Source: Cytidiella melzeri
Taxonomy: Eukaryota > Basidiomycota > Agaricomycetes > Polyporales > Irpicaceae
Assembly: GCA_022592445.1 (NCBI GenBank)
Contig: JABYQR010000006.1
Coordinates: 186,001 to 250,000, forward strand
Length of the DNA: 64,000 nt
Direction: 5' to 3'
Under the pieces are notes generated by a model. It ran no database searches and was not told the DNA's origin. It worked only from the letters and a program-made list of their open reading frames with translations. Positions 23,401 through 33,092 of this stretch are shown here, piece after piece; the stretch's first letter is position 1, and each line of letters opens with the position of its first letter. Position numbers and translations under genes: made by a program.

Positions 23401-24361
23401 GCGCGAGGTTGCACTGACAGAACTGTAATGTCATCGGATGGAAACCGTTGGTATGGAGGACCATAAAGCTTCGGGGTGCAGGCAGCGGGAGCGGACAGAT
23501 TTCGTGAGACGGGTGACCTATCTGCATGACTAGACCCAATGCTTGAAGCGTAGTCCGTTGGAAGAATGTACCTTTCCACTGCTGGAGCATACATCAGACT
23601 GGTAGTCTCACTATCAACATCGAACACGATGCTCACCTTGACGCGATGGAAGGGGTGCTCGGTGTGTTTTGCGACGCAGCAGCTCTCACACAAAACTTCA
23701 TTGCTGCAGCAATCGTCGCATCGCACCGATGGAGAAGCGCGTCGCGTTGGAGTGCACCTCGGACATACCTCTCGGCTGGTACCTCGCCAACCTTCCAGTC
23801 GCAGCATTTCGGCCAAGGCAAGCTCTCGGTGCTCTTCCTTTATCCAGTCCTGCAAGACTTTGTCGTGAACCTACAGGATTGTCAGCACGGATCTGGTGAC
23901 CTCTGAAAGATACTCACTGTTGTGGCGAATTGGCCTGCTACGGGCTCCTTCCGACCATTTTGCTGATACCCAGGGCCCCGGATGTAGTGCTGAATGACTT
24001 CTTGGGAGTTCTCCAGGTTGATAATGTCCTCTGCGTTGCCTAAGAGATCATGGATGTTGTCGAAATCACGCTGAGGCAGCTCGGAAGGCTGATTATTTGG
24101 TGCGGCAACCACGGCAGTTTGACGGACAACTCGAGAGCCTTCTACACGCTCTACTACAACCAGAGCGTTCCGTTGGGAGACATGAGACTGCGCGATGCTA
24201 AAGGTACTAGTCTCAAGTTTATCGTTGCGCTTTCGTCGACGTAGCATTGTTGCAGGTGGTCCGAGGGTGTGATCCTTGTTGGGCGACTCAGAGGCGAGGC
24301 AAAGGGAGCTCGAGAGCACTGGCACTGGAAGTTCAACGTTGAACTTTTGACTGTTAGTCAA
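20414..24361 (-). CDS. KDZ-family transposase with CxC2 zinc-cluster domain
   Basis: Eleven exons join in phase by GT-AG introns of about 45-60 nt. The N-terminal region carries Cys pairs (CPRC, CDDCC, CESCC, then HPFHRVK), the CxC2 cluster characteristic of these transposases. Then come WKGTFFQRTTLQALGL, FCQCN and the KDZ core. In the core, ALDANFRL and YDIVCQW give the two catalytic Asp candidates and VGRVDGEEIERNW gives the Glu, forming an RNase-H-fold DDE triad by family knowledge. Further conserved blocks are ARHGFVLPNGIGDLQKGER, STREMGPGSRHDTLEDHFG and the C-terminal RRKTSWIWLS. The protein ends in a long acidic tail (DADDDDLGLDSG). No premature stop or frameshift was found. The start could be 24,361 or the ATG at 24,247 (MLRRRKRN). 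It acts in the nucleus on the element's inverted repeats. Confidence 0.92.
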
Positions 24362-25497
24362 CGCACTTGGTGCGGTCAGCAGCGATTTGATGCGAACACT
24401 ACGCGCTGAATGTTAGTGAATCGAGCAACCGTTGATGTCATTTGCGCGAAACATACCGTGAGTTCTGCTATGGCTCTGCAAGATGTCTTGCATGTATGGA
24501 TTGTTGTTGCGGCTTCGTGACGTTGTTGGCGAGTGTAATGTAAAACGTGAGCTGCATGAAAGACAGTCAGTATATGGTAGACTATACCGTCTCCGAGAAA
24601 CCCGATAAACAGAGTTAGTGAAATACGGCTACGCGAGGTCAGTGTATTTCTGTTCGTCCAAAGTACCTAATCGTGTATGCAATACGTTATTCTGTTGCTC
24701 GTGACTCGGGTTCTAAGCACCCGCAAACAGCCGTACCTAATGAACATTTACGCACTATTGTTGTACGTACGGTTGTATCCTAGAACACTGCGGGCCCGGG
24801 AAATTCAGCAATTCCACGTCGGACAGCTGAGGCAGCGTAGGTAAGGTAATATGAGGGGTTCCTATACAAATTGACCATAACACTCGTGGGGTCACTAATT
24901 GACGTGGAAGCTAAGGCGATGGAGTGTGGCAATATGAATCAGTGTGATTGCTTGAGGGCAGAGGTACAGATTGAAGAAGTAAATGCGATTGCGATCACGG
25001 CGTAGGGCTTGAGGGACAGCAGAGCACATAAGATAAGGTCATCAATGTTGTGGTAGGTAAAATCAGCAAACGTACCGCCACACAAACATCCAGCCCACAA
25101 GAAACATCCAGCCCACGAGAAATATCCAGCCCACGAACTATACTTGACTCCACCTCTCAGCAGTACACCTACGGTAGCAGCTTGTACCTTTGTGCGCTAA
25201 GAGACAAACTTACTAACAGGAAACTGTCAAGTTCATGAACGTGTCAATATGCAGACATGGAGAGATGCGAAGAGAAATCATAAGCTTACGGGTTGGTTTG
25301 GCACATTGAGACCCTCGCATTCCAACCTCAATGCCTCAGATGTGCGTATGTTTAACCCCACTTGTAGAGTGCTGCTGTCGTCGAGAGGTATGCAGCACTC
25401 GCCCGTTGTTCACATTGTACCCCTCCCCCCAGTTTCTACATGCACATGAGCTCAAGAGTTTTGACGTAGTGCTGATAGTGACGCTGTATTTAAGGCC
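24362..25497. other. internal spacer of the KDZ element
   Basis: About 1.1 kb upstream of the transposase with no convincing exon. It includes the transposase promoter and a short tandem array (units containing CATCCAGCCCAC, three copies, 25,080-25,140). Confidence 0.4.
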
Positions 25498-26322
25498 GTG
25501 GTAGAGGGAAGTGATGGTCGTGGTAGTCGCGGTGGTGGTGTGTGGTATGAGTTTTCAGGTACCGCAGTGCTGGCGCCGACGTTGTGCCTGTCGATCTCAA
25601 TTCACACCCTTTATCATTCGTCTTTACTACATCCATCTAGACCACTGTTGCTGCTACCAGAGCACAACAAGTACATCAGAATAGAAAATATCCTAGCAGA
25701 TCAACCACGAGTAGCCGCTATAGTGCACCACTCGCAGCTCAAATATCAGTGTCAGTTAGCTGATCATGATAGACTTTGCATCGACAACGCGCTTGAGTTC
25801 ACCGTCTCAACACACAACGTGTTTTGACCTCGCAGCATATCTTCACGGCGGAGGACCTTGCTGAGTATATGGGCTTGAAGTATTTTCATATTGGTCCATC
25901 ATGTTTACTGGTTTACCGTAAGATACGCATATCCCGTCGTTGCCATACCGCAGGCCTGCGGTAATGCTAGCGAGTGCTTGGCTGCTACCCGTGTACGTAG
26001 ATAATGGTTCAATACCATCTGAGTGCCAGTACTGGAGGCTCTGTTTTACTCAGATACCTCTTGGCTGGGCGCAACGATTAGCGATACTAACAACCTACTA
26101 GACAAAGATCCTACCCTGAATATGAAGCGCAACATGAAAGCTATGTTTCAAATCCCAAGTCACCGTGCTTTCGTGCAATTCATCGGTTTTTATCTAGCAC
26201 AGCTGGTTATCGACACTCGCCGGGCTCGAATTCAACAGTATAAAGGCATGTATTGCAAAGGGCTGGTTGAGCAGCAGGTACGGACATTACAGGAAGGACA
26301 AGAAACACTAGAACGGTTTTAA
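25498..26322 (+). pseudogene. possible decayed gene in the KDZ element
   Basis: Two open stretches, 25,498-25,827 and 26,023-26,322, with a further in-frame-like piece between them (FTAEDLAEYMGLKYF), read like fragments of one protein. Stops and unclear splice sites separate them. No family is recognised. It may be a degraded passenger gene, or chance. Confidence 0.2.
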
Positions 26323-26469
26323 CACGATCGGCATCGGCAGAATGGTAAGTACAATACGCGGGGCTATAGCAAGGTAGCCATGCACGAGCCACAGGACAGG
26401 GAAGATATTACAGCGGGGCCATTCTACCAGACGCCTGCGGACAAAATTGCGGAGAATTCAACGGTCACG

Positions 26470-28149
26470 TCACAGCTCTCTAAGCTCGCCAGTGATTGAG
26501 GCGTAAGCGTACGCCTGCGATGCTGTCGCCATGTCGTTATAGACCATGACACGAGCCCCTTCTCCACAACCGGATGCCCTGTCAGCATCTTCACTACCTT
26601 CTATTGTGAGCTCTATGTTCCTTGATGTGGTTCAAGACTCACGCGTTATAGTAAATGCCAGGCCTGTGACCAGCGAGCACAACCCAGCGCAGGTCACTGG
26701 CGAGAGACGCCGACATGGACGGCGGGAAGAAGTGGGGGATTGGGCTCGAGGCAGGGGTGGGAGCACGAGACACTAAACAGGCACAACCAAAGATCGGTAC
26801 ATAGTACACACACATTGTCATCAACATACCTTCCGGAGAAGCATCCATAGCTGAATGCCCGAAGGCATCCGTTCCGGAGGAACTGAGAGTCTGAGACAGG
26901 GCACTGATATCGGAGAACCTGCTCGAGGAGCTGACAGACGGGACACGCTTGTGGCGGTGTCGGGTGATCTGTTCTCGAAGGTCGATGGTAGGCAGAGACA
27001 TGACTTCCGCGGTGGCCTTGGAGGAGGCGAGAGGAGGACACTGTGCATCAGCCTTGTTGGTGCTGACGGTGGAGGCGGCGACGGATGCGGTGCCTGTGCC
27101 AGACATACTGACGCCGAGAGGAGTCTTGCTAGTGTGGGCAGTAGCCTTCATGGCATTGCTACGGGCGTTCATAGAACCCTTACACTTACCCTTACCTTTT
27201 TCCTTACCCTTACCCTTACTCTGATCACCGTCGACTTCATCGCTTGTAACGCTAGTGGTGGGCTGAGTATCAAAGCCATTTTTCATGGCAAAGTCTTGCG
27301 CCATCTGATAGTTCATGCTACCGACGTGGACCGCACAATGTCCACTCTTACCACCGGTGACGTGCTGCTCGAAAGCGGCGAGGTCTTTGCGAGCGACGCA
27401 GCGGGGCAGAACTGAAAACCTGGAGATGGGTTTGTTGAAGGGAAGGAGGCCAGAGGTGCAGCCGAGCTTCCAGTACTCGAAAGCCTCAGCGCCACTCATT
27501 GTGGATGAGCCGGCAGCGCCCTTGAACCCGTTCAGCTCCATCTGTAACAGCCCACTATGAGAAGACAGTGAGCGCACATACCCGATAAGTGCAGAACAAA
27601 CATACCTTTCGTCAAAAACTCCGGCAGCGCGGCTCGTGAACGAAACCCAGTGGCGTTTCTTAGTGGCGGCGAGAGACGGCGGGCAATCAGTGTCATCACG
27701 TATATATGCCTCAATTACTCCAACAGAGTAGCCGGGCGGAAGGAAGTCGGTAGGCTTGCTGTTCGGTTGGATGCACGGAATGTTGTTGTCGTCATCGCTG
27801 TCGTGGCTGCCGCGACTGTCGTTTTCGTGCTTGCCGCGATTGTTGTTGACATTGTCGTCATCGTTGTCTGAGACGTCAGCGACGGTGGCTCTGAAGGACC
27901 CGGTGGTTGAGGGAGGTTGGGCAGGGTTGGAGGTCAAGGCAGGCAGCCCAGCGGCGACATTTTCGGGTACATTCCTGGTCGCGAGATTAGTACCGTAACA
28001 TGGCTTTGATGCGATACGTACATGATCAATTCGCACATCGCGTCGTCTCCTTCGTACCAATCGTCGTCAGACTGGAAGCCACCTGGTTGCAGAGCAGGGG
28101 CGGGAGCTGGGGAGTTGAGAGGAGTGTCACACAAGGGAGGAACCAGCAT
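26470..28149 (-). CDS. KDZ passenger gene A: Ser-rich protein with viroplasmin/RNase H1-N-like C-terminus
   Basis: I propose five exons. The first (from 28,149, MLVPPLCD) ends CELI and joins NVPENVAAG through a 47-nt intron. Later joins follow GVFDE, DASPE and YYN. The N-terminal half is acidic and low-complexity (Asp/Asn-rich), followed by a structured block around SALIGY-adjacent residues containing AFEYWKLGCTSGLLPF and VHVGSMNYQMAQDFA. A Lys/Gly repeat (KGKGKEKGKGKCKG) and Ser-rich linker come next. The C-terminus reads WVVLAGHRPGIYYN then VMVYNDMATASQAYAYA. This resembles the small caulimovirus-viroplasmin/RNase H1 N-terminal fold that binds RNA-DNA hybrids, an inference that depends on the last 64-nt intron. 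Without it the protein stops at 26,639. A TATAAA lies about 50 nt upstream of the ATG. Confidence 0.65.
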
Positions 28150-28425
28150 GTGGGGGGAAAAGGTGAAGTTCAAGTTTGAATGATGGATGGGGAGCCAATT
28201 TATAAGGCAGACTGACAGCGGCGAGTGAACTTTAATGGTAGGATCCACATGCGTACCGCATTAATCGGTACTCTTACGCTTTGCATACGGCATCTGATGG
28301 GTGACCTGAAGCAGTTACATGAGAAAAGTTTGAGGGGGGAAAAGGTTTTGAGACTTCACTCACGGGTATCCTGCTACTCATCGCTCCTCCCGCACTGTGC
28401 AACTCGTTTTCTTACCCGCACAACA
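28150..28425. promoter_or_regulatory. shared divergent promoter of KDZ passenger genes
   Basis: A 276-bp spacer lies between two head-to-head passenger genes. A TATAAA-like box near 28,200 faces the minus-strand gene. The arrangement suggests coordinated expression of the two cargo genes. Confidence 0.5.
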
Positions 28426-31367
28426 ATGTCCTCTGACACCGAACAGCGCATGGTTGAAGATATGGGGGAGGCGCCAGGCGTAACTGAAGGTATGTCGATA
28501 TCCAAAATGGGAACTCTGGGCCTAACGGTACACAGAGCCACGCCTCGCGACCCAACCCGTGTCTGGTGCTATCAAGAGCGTGCAGAGGACTGAGAAAGAG
28601 GTTTTTGGAGCCGGTGCCATAGAGCACGATACGGAGATGGCCAGCGAGACGCGTGAGGAACGCAAAACGACATCCACGGCTCACAACGAGTCTGCAACAT
28701 TCACCAAAGAGGACAAAACGGGCACTGAGGCTCCCACGGATACCTCCAAGGTTCACGCGGAACCCGTTGCGAGCGTCACCGTGATCAGACGTGCTAAAAC
28801 CAAAAAAGAGAGGGTTGCTGTCAAGGGCGGCAAGTCCGGTCATCCTGGTCGCTTTCACGGGCAAATCCTCAAGTTTTTGGAGTCTCATGTCGAGGCCTAT
28901 AATAACTTGCCAGCAAAAGGCGAGTCCGGCCGCACTGCTGCGCTGTCCAAGTTCTGGGACATCGTCATTGTCAACGGCTTCTGGCAGGACTTCACCGTGG
29001 ATGATGCGCGGGAGACAATGACGAATGGTCATACTTTGCCGGAGGCTGACGTGTTGAGTTCTATGAACGAAGTGAGTCACGAGCAAACTCAGTAGCGGAA
29101 ATATGCTGACATTAAGAACAAGGCGATCAAAAGCTGGTATCGCCGGCGCGGCAGTGAGCCAAAGTCAGTCGGTACTACCAGCTCATGGGCTGCTGCTCTG
29201 AGGGACCTTCGAAAACCTGCTGAAGGGCCACCAAAGAAGATGGCGGGCTGGCAGTTGTACCTCAGCACCCACGCGGACGAGATTAGCAAGCTCGTTGAGG
29301 TCGAGAAGGACTTCAGCGAGAACCTCAGAAAACCCTTCATTCAACTGCGGTCAGAGATTGCAAGGAGGCTGTACAAGGAGGAAGACGAGGCCGTCATTGC
29401 GGAGATGTCTGCAAAAATCCAGACAGAGTATGAGGATGCAAAGCAGGAGTTCGAGCGCTTGACTCGCGCGCCTGCCAGTGACCCAAAGGCTCAAGCCAAG
29501 TAAGCAACAGTCTGTTACAAGTCAATAAACGATACCAAACTTACAATCTCTTTCAGCGCACGCCGAGTCCTAGCTAGTATTGTCACGCCGCTACTGAAGC
29601 TCATCAGCGAAGTCACCGGGCTGGAGCATCTCACCTTGCTTGGTGGAACAGCACCGCCTACAGAGACAGAGGACTACATGCTCTCTGTAGTCCATTACGG
29701 CCGAACCAAGGAGACAGTTCCTCGCGACTGGTTCGAGTTTGATAGGGACGGATTTCGTCTACATATCCTCCATCAGTTCTGCCGGTACTTGGGCGCAACG
29801 AGAGGTATGTTCTTACCTTTCGTATCTTCAACATAACTGATGACATGCGTATCCCAACTAGAAAGCGGCAAGGCGTTTCAGTTTACGCCTGCTCAGTTGC
29901 CTTCGGACTTGGATCTGGCTCTTACAATGCCAGCCGGCGACGAGGCAGAAACAGACCCCAAGCAGCTGGTACCGCTGACGGCTACTGCGTGTAAAGATGC
30001 TGTTCTTGAACCTGAGCGCGAGAGGAATCCCTCGCGAGAGACTCAGTCGTCGCCCGCATCGGCGAAGGCAAGTACTACTGCCTCCTCTACCACGCCAGCA
30101 AGGAAGGCACCGCCAAAGAAGACGGTTGTTGAGCCTGTCGTTAGCCTTCGCCCAGGAGCATCTTCAGCGTTATTACGCAAAGTGAATGTGTTGAAAGGGA
30201 CAGAAAAGACCAAAGAGATCGAGCGTATTAACTCTCTTTCCGACGTGGACTTCGCAGGGGAGAATACAGCAGCTACAATGCTGGCGCTTGACGGAGACTT
30301 GCCTGCGGCACTTTCCAAGAATAGTCGCCCTAATCCGAGACCTGTGACTCAGCAACCTACAACGACGGCAACCAGCAGTCCACCCACACCAACCACTACC
30401 AACTCAACCTCTCCCATCTCTTCGAGGGGCCTCAACAACGCGCAGGCCACGGCAGCCGAAGCCGCAAGGTCGCCAACTCCTCCCAACCGTCCTGACATTC
30501 CCGACATTCATGGAACAGACAAACCTCCTTTGCAGCCAGATAGTGACCCTTCAAGCACCAGACAGTCCGACCGCGATGCCCCTGAGGCGAGTCCCCCTCC
30601 TAGCATCCTACCAACATCCGCTATCTTGCGCGGAGGCCTTGAAAACCAGCTGACCGTCAATCATCCACCGTCGACCCCTGACTGGATCCAGCAGCACTTG
30701 CGCAGATTTTCTGACTCCCCTATGCTCGACGAACTCAAATCCGTATGGAGTCGTATCATTACCAACTGGGTACTCATTGAAGAAGAGCTGGATTTTGGTA
30801 CGCCAGCTACCGGGCTCCCGCCTGCTGGCCGTCCGTACGCAATTAACTTATGGATCCAGAACGCGCGTAGAAATGGCGTGGTCATCAAACCAGACGGCCA
30901 TGCGCAATTCCAGAAGGAGTGGTTCGCGTGGTGGGATTGCGTGAACCCAGAGTGGAGGCAGCGAGATTCAGGTAGACTGGTAATCGGGGGTGTAGGCGAC
31001 TGGAGTGCCATGTTCAAACCGGGCAAATGTGGGTTCCTGTTGGTACTCGAGTGCCTTCTGGGGCTCCACATGGTCGCTCCTGTCGAAGATCTGACTGCGT
31101 CGATGCACGACGTGGACTGGGTCATAGTCCATGTCTTGGATGCTCTACGAGCACGGTAAGCTCTTCGCTATACTGGCCATTGAGACTGTATTGATCTGCT
31201 TTGACAGGAAAAAAGAGGCAGTCGCTGATAGCAATGGAGAAAATGACCGCGCTACTAGTTCCACCCACCAGACAACGCAGCGCAAAGCCTCAGGCAGCAA
31301 GCGCTTGGCAAGTGATTCATCGAACGTCAAGGCTGGGAGGTCAAAAAAACGCAGCCGGCGCAGCTGA
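28426..31367 (+). CDS. KDZ passenger gene B: conserved Agaricomycete protein of unknown function
   Basis: Six exons start at an ATG in CAACAATGTCC (28,426). Introns include a 45-nt one (GTGAGT...GACATTAAG) after SSMNE that removes an apparent in-frame TAG. The N-terminal ~110 residues are charged. A first domain contains HPGRFHGQILKFLESHV and KSWYRRR, and a second contains VVHYGRTKETVPRDWFEF. A long Pro/Ser/Thr-rich linker follows. The C-terminal domain has RPYAINLWIQNARRNG, EWFAWWDCVNPEWR and GGVGDWSAMFKPGKCGFL, a pattern I associate with a large unnamed protein family in mushroom-forming fungi. The tail is strongly basic (KKRSRR), suggesting nuclear location. No enzymatic motif is evident. 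No disabling mutation was found, which argues for recent function or recent arrival. Confidence 0.75.
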
Positions 31368-31626
31368 GCATGATACGCTCGCTTCTTCCGTGGCGGCGTC
31401 AGCACGCACTATTGTTTCCTTGTGATGTACGAACGTTCTCTCTTCTTGCTCTGCATGCAACTACGTATTGTACCTGTTTAATCACGATAAGGCCTGAATA
31501 ATTATTCTTTTCTGCTGCTATCTGATATAGAGTTCCCGACGCCCCGACACGATACCCTAAAACGATGGCCACCCCCCTGTATAGTCCTTGACGCCCCGAC
31601 ACAATACCAGTGTCATTCCGTAAGTG

Positions 31627-32119
31627 CTCCTCGACACCAGCACCTTGTAAACGCAGCCCGCAACCTAGCAGCTGCTCCCTACCTGCATCCTGCCCCCGCC
31701 CCCTACCTGCATCCTGCCCCCGCCCCCTACCCGCATCCCGCATCCCGAACCCGCACCCCGACACGCAACGCGCTCTTCATGCTTACATAACATTCACCCA
31801 TCAGAACGACCCCGCCACCTGCTATACAGGTACCCTAGCTCGGTAGCTGCCTGCGGGAAGCAGCTGCCAGTGCCATTCCTGTGGCCCAGGCACGATTTAC
31901 CGCCCGATATGACTGATATTTGGCCTAACCACCGTATACGGTATGTCCCACAACCTCGTTTCAAGCTCAGCTGGGTGCTACAGCATGTCTGATTAATCAG
32001 ACACTACCGACCAGCCAGCCCCTCCCTAGCAGTCTGATCAATCAGCAGCTACGGCTGTTTGATCAATCAGACTGGCAGGAAGTTGTGAGGGTTTGATTAA
32101 TCAAACCTAGTACCACAGC
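31627..32119. repeat. right terminal inverted repeat of the KDZ element
   Basis: Reverse complement of the left end. It has the same TGATTRATCA palindromes (for example near 31,990, 32,035, 32,070 and 32,093) and C-rich tandem repeats (CCCGCCCCCTACC-type) at 31,690-31,740. It ends ACCACAGC, directly followed by duplicated TCAATCGGC. Confidence 0.85.
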
Positions 32120-32647
32120 TCAATCGGCTTCAACTAAGTAAGTTGCGCCTCTCGTGAATCCTCGGTGACTCGGATTTGGACTTAGCAAGATCAAGGGTTC
32201 GGCCTCGGAGCCTCGGGGTCGGCGAAGACGAAGTCGGAGGATGAGTTTCAGAACAGAAGTCGGGCAACGACGAGTAAGACGACTTCAGCAAGTGAAGTCG
32301 AATGAAGAGGTAGGAATAGGATGGGGATCTTATTCGATATTTGAACTTAAACTTCTACTGTACAATTGAGTCTGGTTATATAGTACTAGAAGTTGTAAGT
32401 CCAATAAGGCATGCGTGTATGGTCCGAGACAAGAGAGGATTAGATCAGGCGAATAATCGGAGTCGGAGGAAATACGGAGAAAAAGTACAAAGGGATATCT
32501 ACAACTGATGAAACCGGTGATAGCGAGCACAAGGTAAATCGGAGGAACATCAGTGTTGGACCGTGTGACGAGTTGAGGATGTGGCTGTGCGAGGATAAGG
32601 ATGTCGGATGTCCGGTTCCGATCACGTGATTGGATCGGATCGTAATA
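32120..32647 (-). repeat. Gypsy-1 5' LTR, fragment B
   Basis: The rest of the Gypsy-1 5' LTR after the KDZ insertion. It aligns with 14,690-15,217 with four substitutions and ends GTAATA before target duplication CAGTC. Confidence 0.9.
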
Positions 32648-32652
32648 CAGTC

Positions 32653-33091
32653 AGATGTAGTGGTAACCAACAAATGGGATGGAAAGAAAGAACAATAGAC
32701 AATGGAGAGATGGAACATGAGTCAAAGAACAATAGGAAAGGGGTTGAACCCGAAACAGGAGATGAACAGGGTTAGACTCGAAACAGGGGATAAATGGGGT
32801 TGGACCCGAAATAGGGGATAGACGGGGTTGGACTCGATAGAATGGTAACAGAGTTATGGAAGAGCCGAGGGTACAACCAAGGCAATGGTAATCAATCGGA
32901 GTTAAGTCCAAAGTAACAAGAACAAAGAAAGGGGAGTCAATGACATAATAGTCCATGCTGAACGGAAATGACAAGGGATTGGAAGTGATGGGGGAAGGAC
33001 AAGTTGGATTGTCAAGACAAAGCAAAGAAATGGATAACTACTGTGATGAGAAAAGAGTGAAAATAGCAGAGTGTGAAGACCATTTGTAACA
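32653..33091 (-). repeat. Gypsy-2 3' LTR, inner fragment
   Basis: On the minus strand a polypurine tract (AAAGGGGAGG) precedes TGTTAC, the start of the LTR at 33,091. The LTR runs to 32,653, where the Gypsy-1 target duplication cuts it. The missing outer end may begin TGTTGAC near 14,570. Internal short repeats (for example GGGTTGGACTCGA variants) occur at 32,740-32,850. Confidence 0.65.
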
Positions 33092-33092
33092 T

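Larger units (their letters stand above)
19326..32119. mobile_element. KDZ-superfamily DNA transposon with two passenger genes
   Basis: A 12.8-kb element inserted in the Gypsy-1 LTR. Long inverted repeats occupy both ends (about 19,326-20,075 and 31,627-32,119), and TCAATCGGC is duplicated at 19,317-19,325 and 32,120-32,128. Microhomology means the duplication could be counted as 8 or 9 bp. Inside are a complete transposase gene (20,414-24,361, minus) and passenger genes on the minus (26,470-28,149) and plus (28,426-31,367) strands. KDZ (Kyakuja-Dileera-Zisupton) elements are known to be expanded in Agaricomycetes and to carry varied cargo. No TET/JBP oxygenase motif was found here. With intact ends and transposase, it may still be autonomous. 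Confidence 0.9.
14596..32647 (-). mobile_element. Ty3/gypsy LTR retrotransposon (Gypsy-1), split by a KDZ transposon
   Basis: A minus-strand LTR element has its 3' LTR at 14,596-15,217. Its 5' LTR is split into 19,223-19,325 and 32,120-32,647 by a 12.8-kb insertion. The target duplication CAGTC is perfect at 14,591-14,595 and 32,648-32,652. LTR ends on the plus strand are TGTTA...TAATA. The two LTRs differ at about five positions over roughly 620 bp. A polypurine tract (minus strand TTAAGGGGGAGG) adjoins the 3' LTR. Gag, protease, RT and RNase H are present; integrase is missing. The element is therefore internally deleted and could only move with help. Confidence 0.9.

Noticed and set aside
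29071..29094. In-frame TAG or a 24-nt intron in passenger gene B
   Set aside because: A 45-nt intron starting at the same GTGAGT and ending GACATTAAG keeps frame, has a branch-point-like GCTGAC and removes the stop. No ultra-short intron is needed.
19326..32119. TET/JBP oxygenase as KDZ cargo
   Set aside because: KDZ elements are known to carry these, but no HxD...H pattern in a suitable context was seen in any frame of the element.
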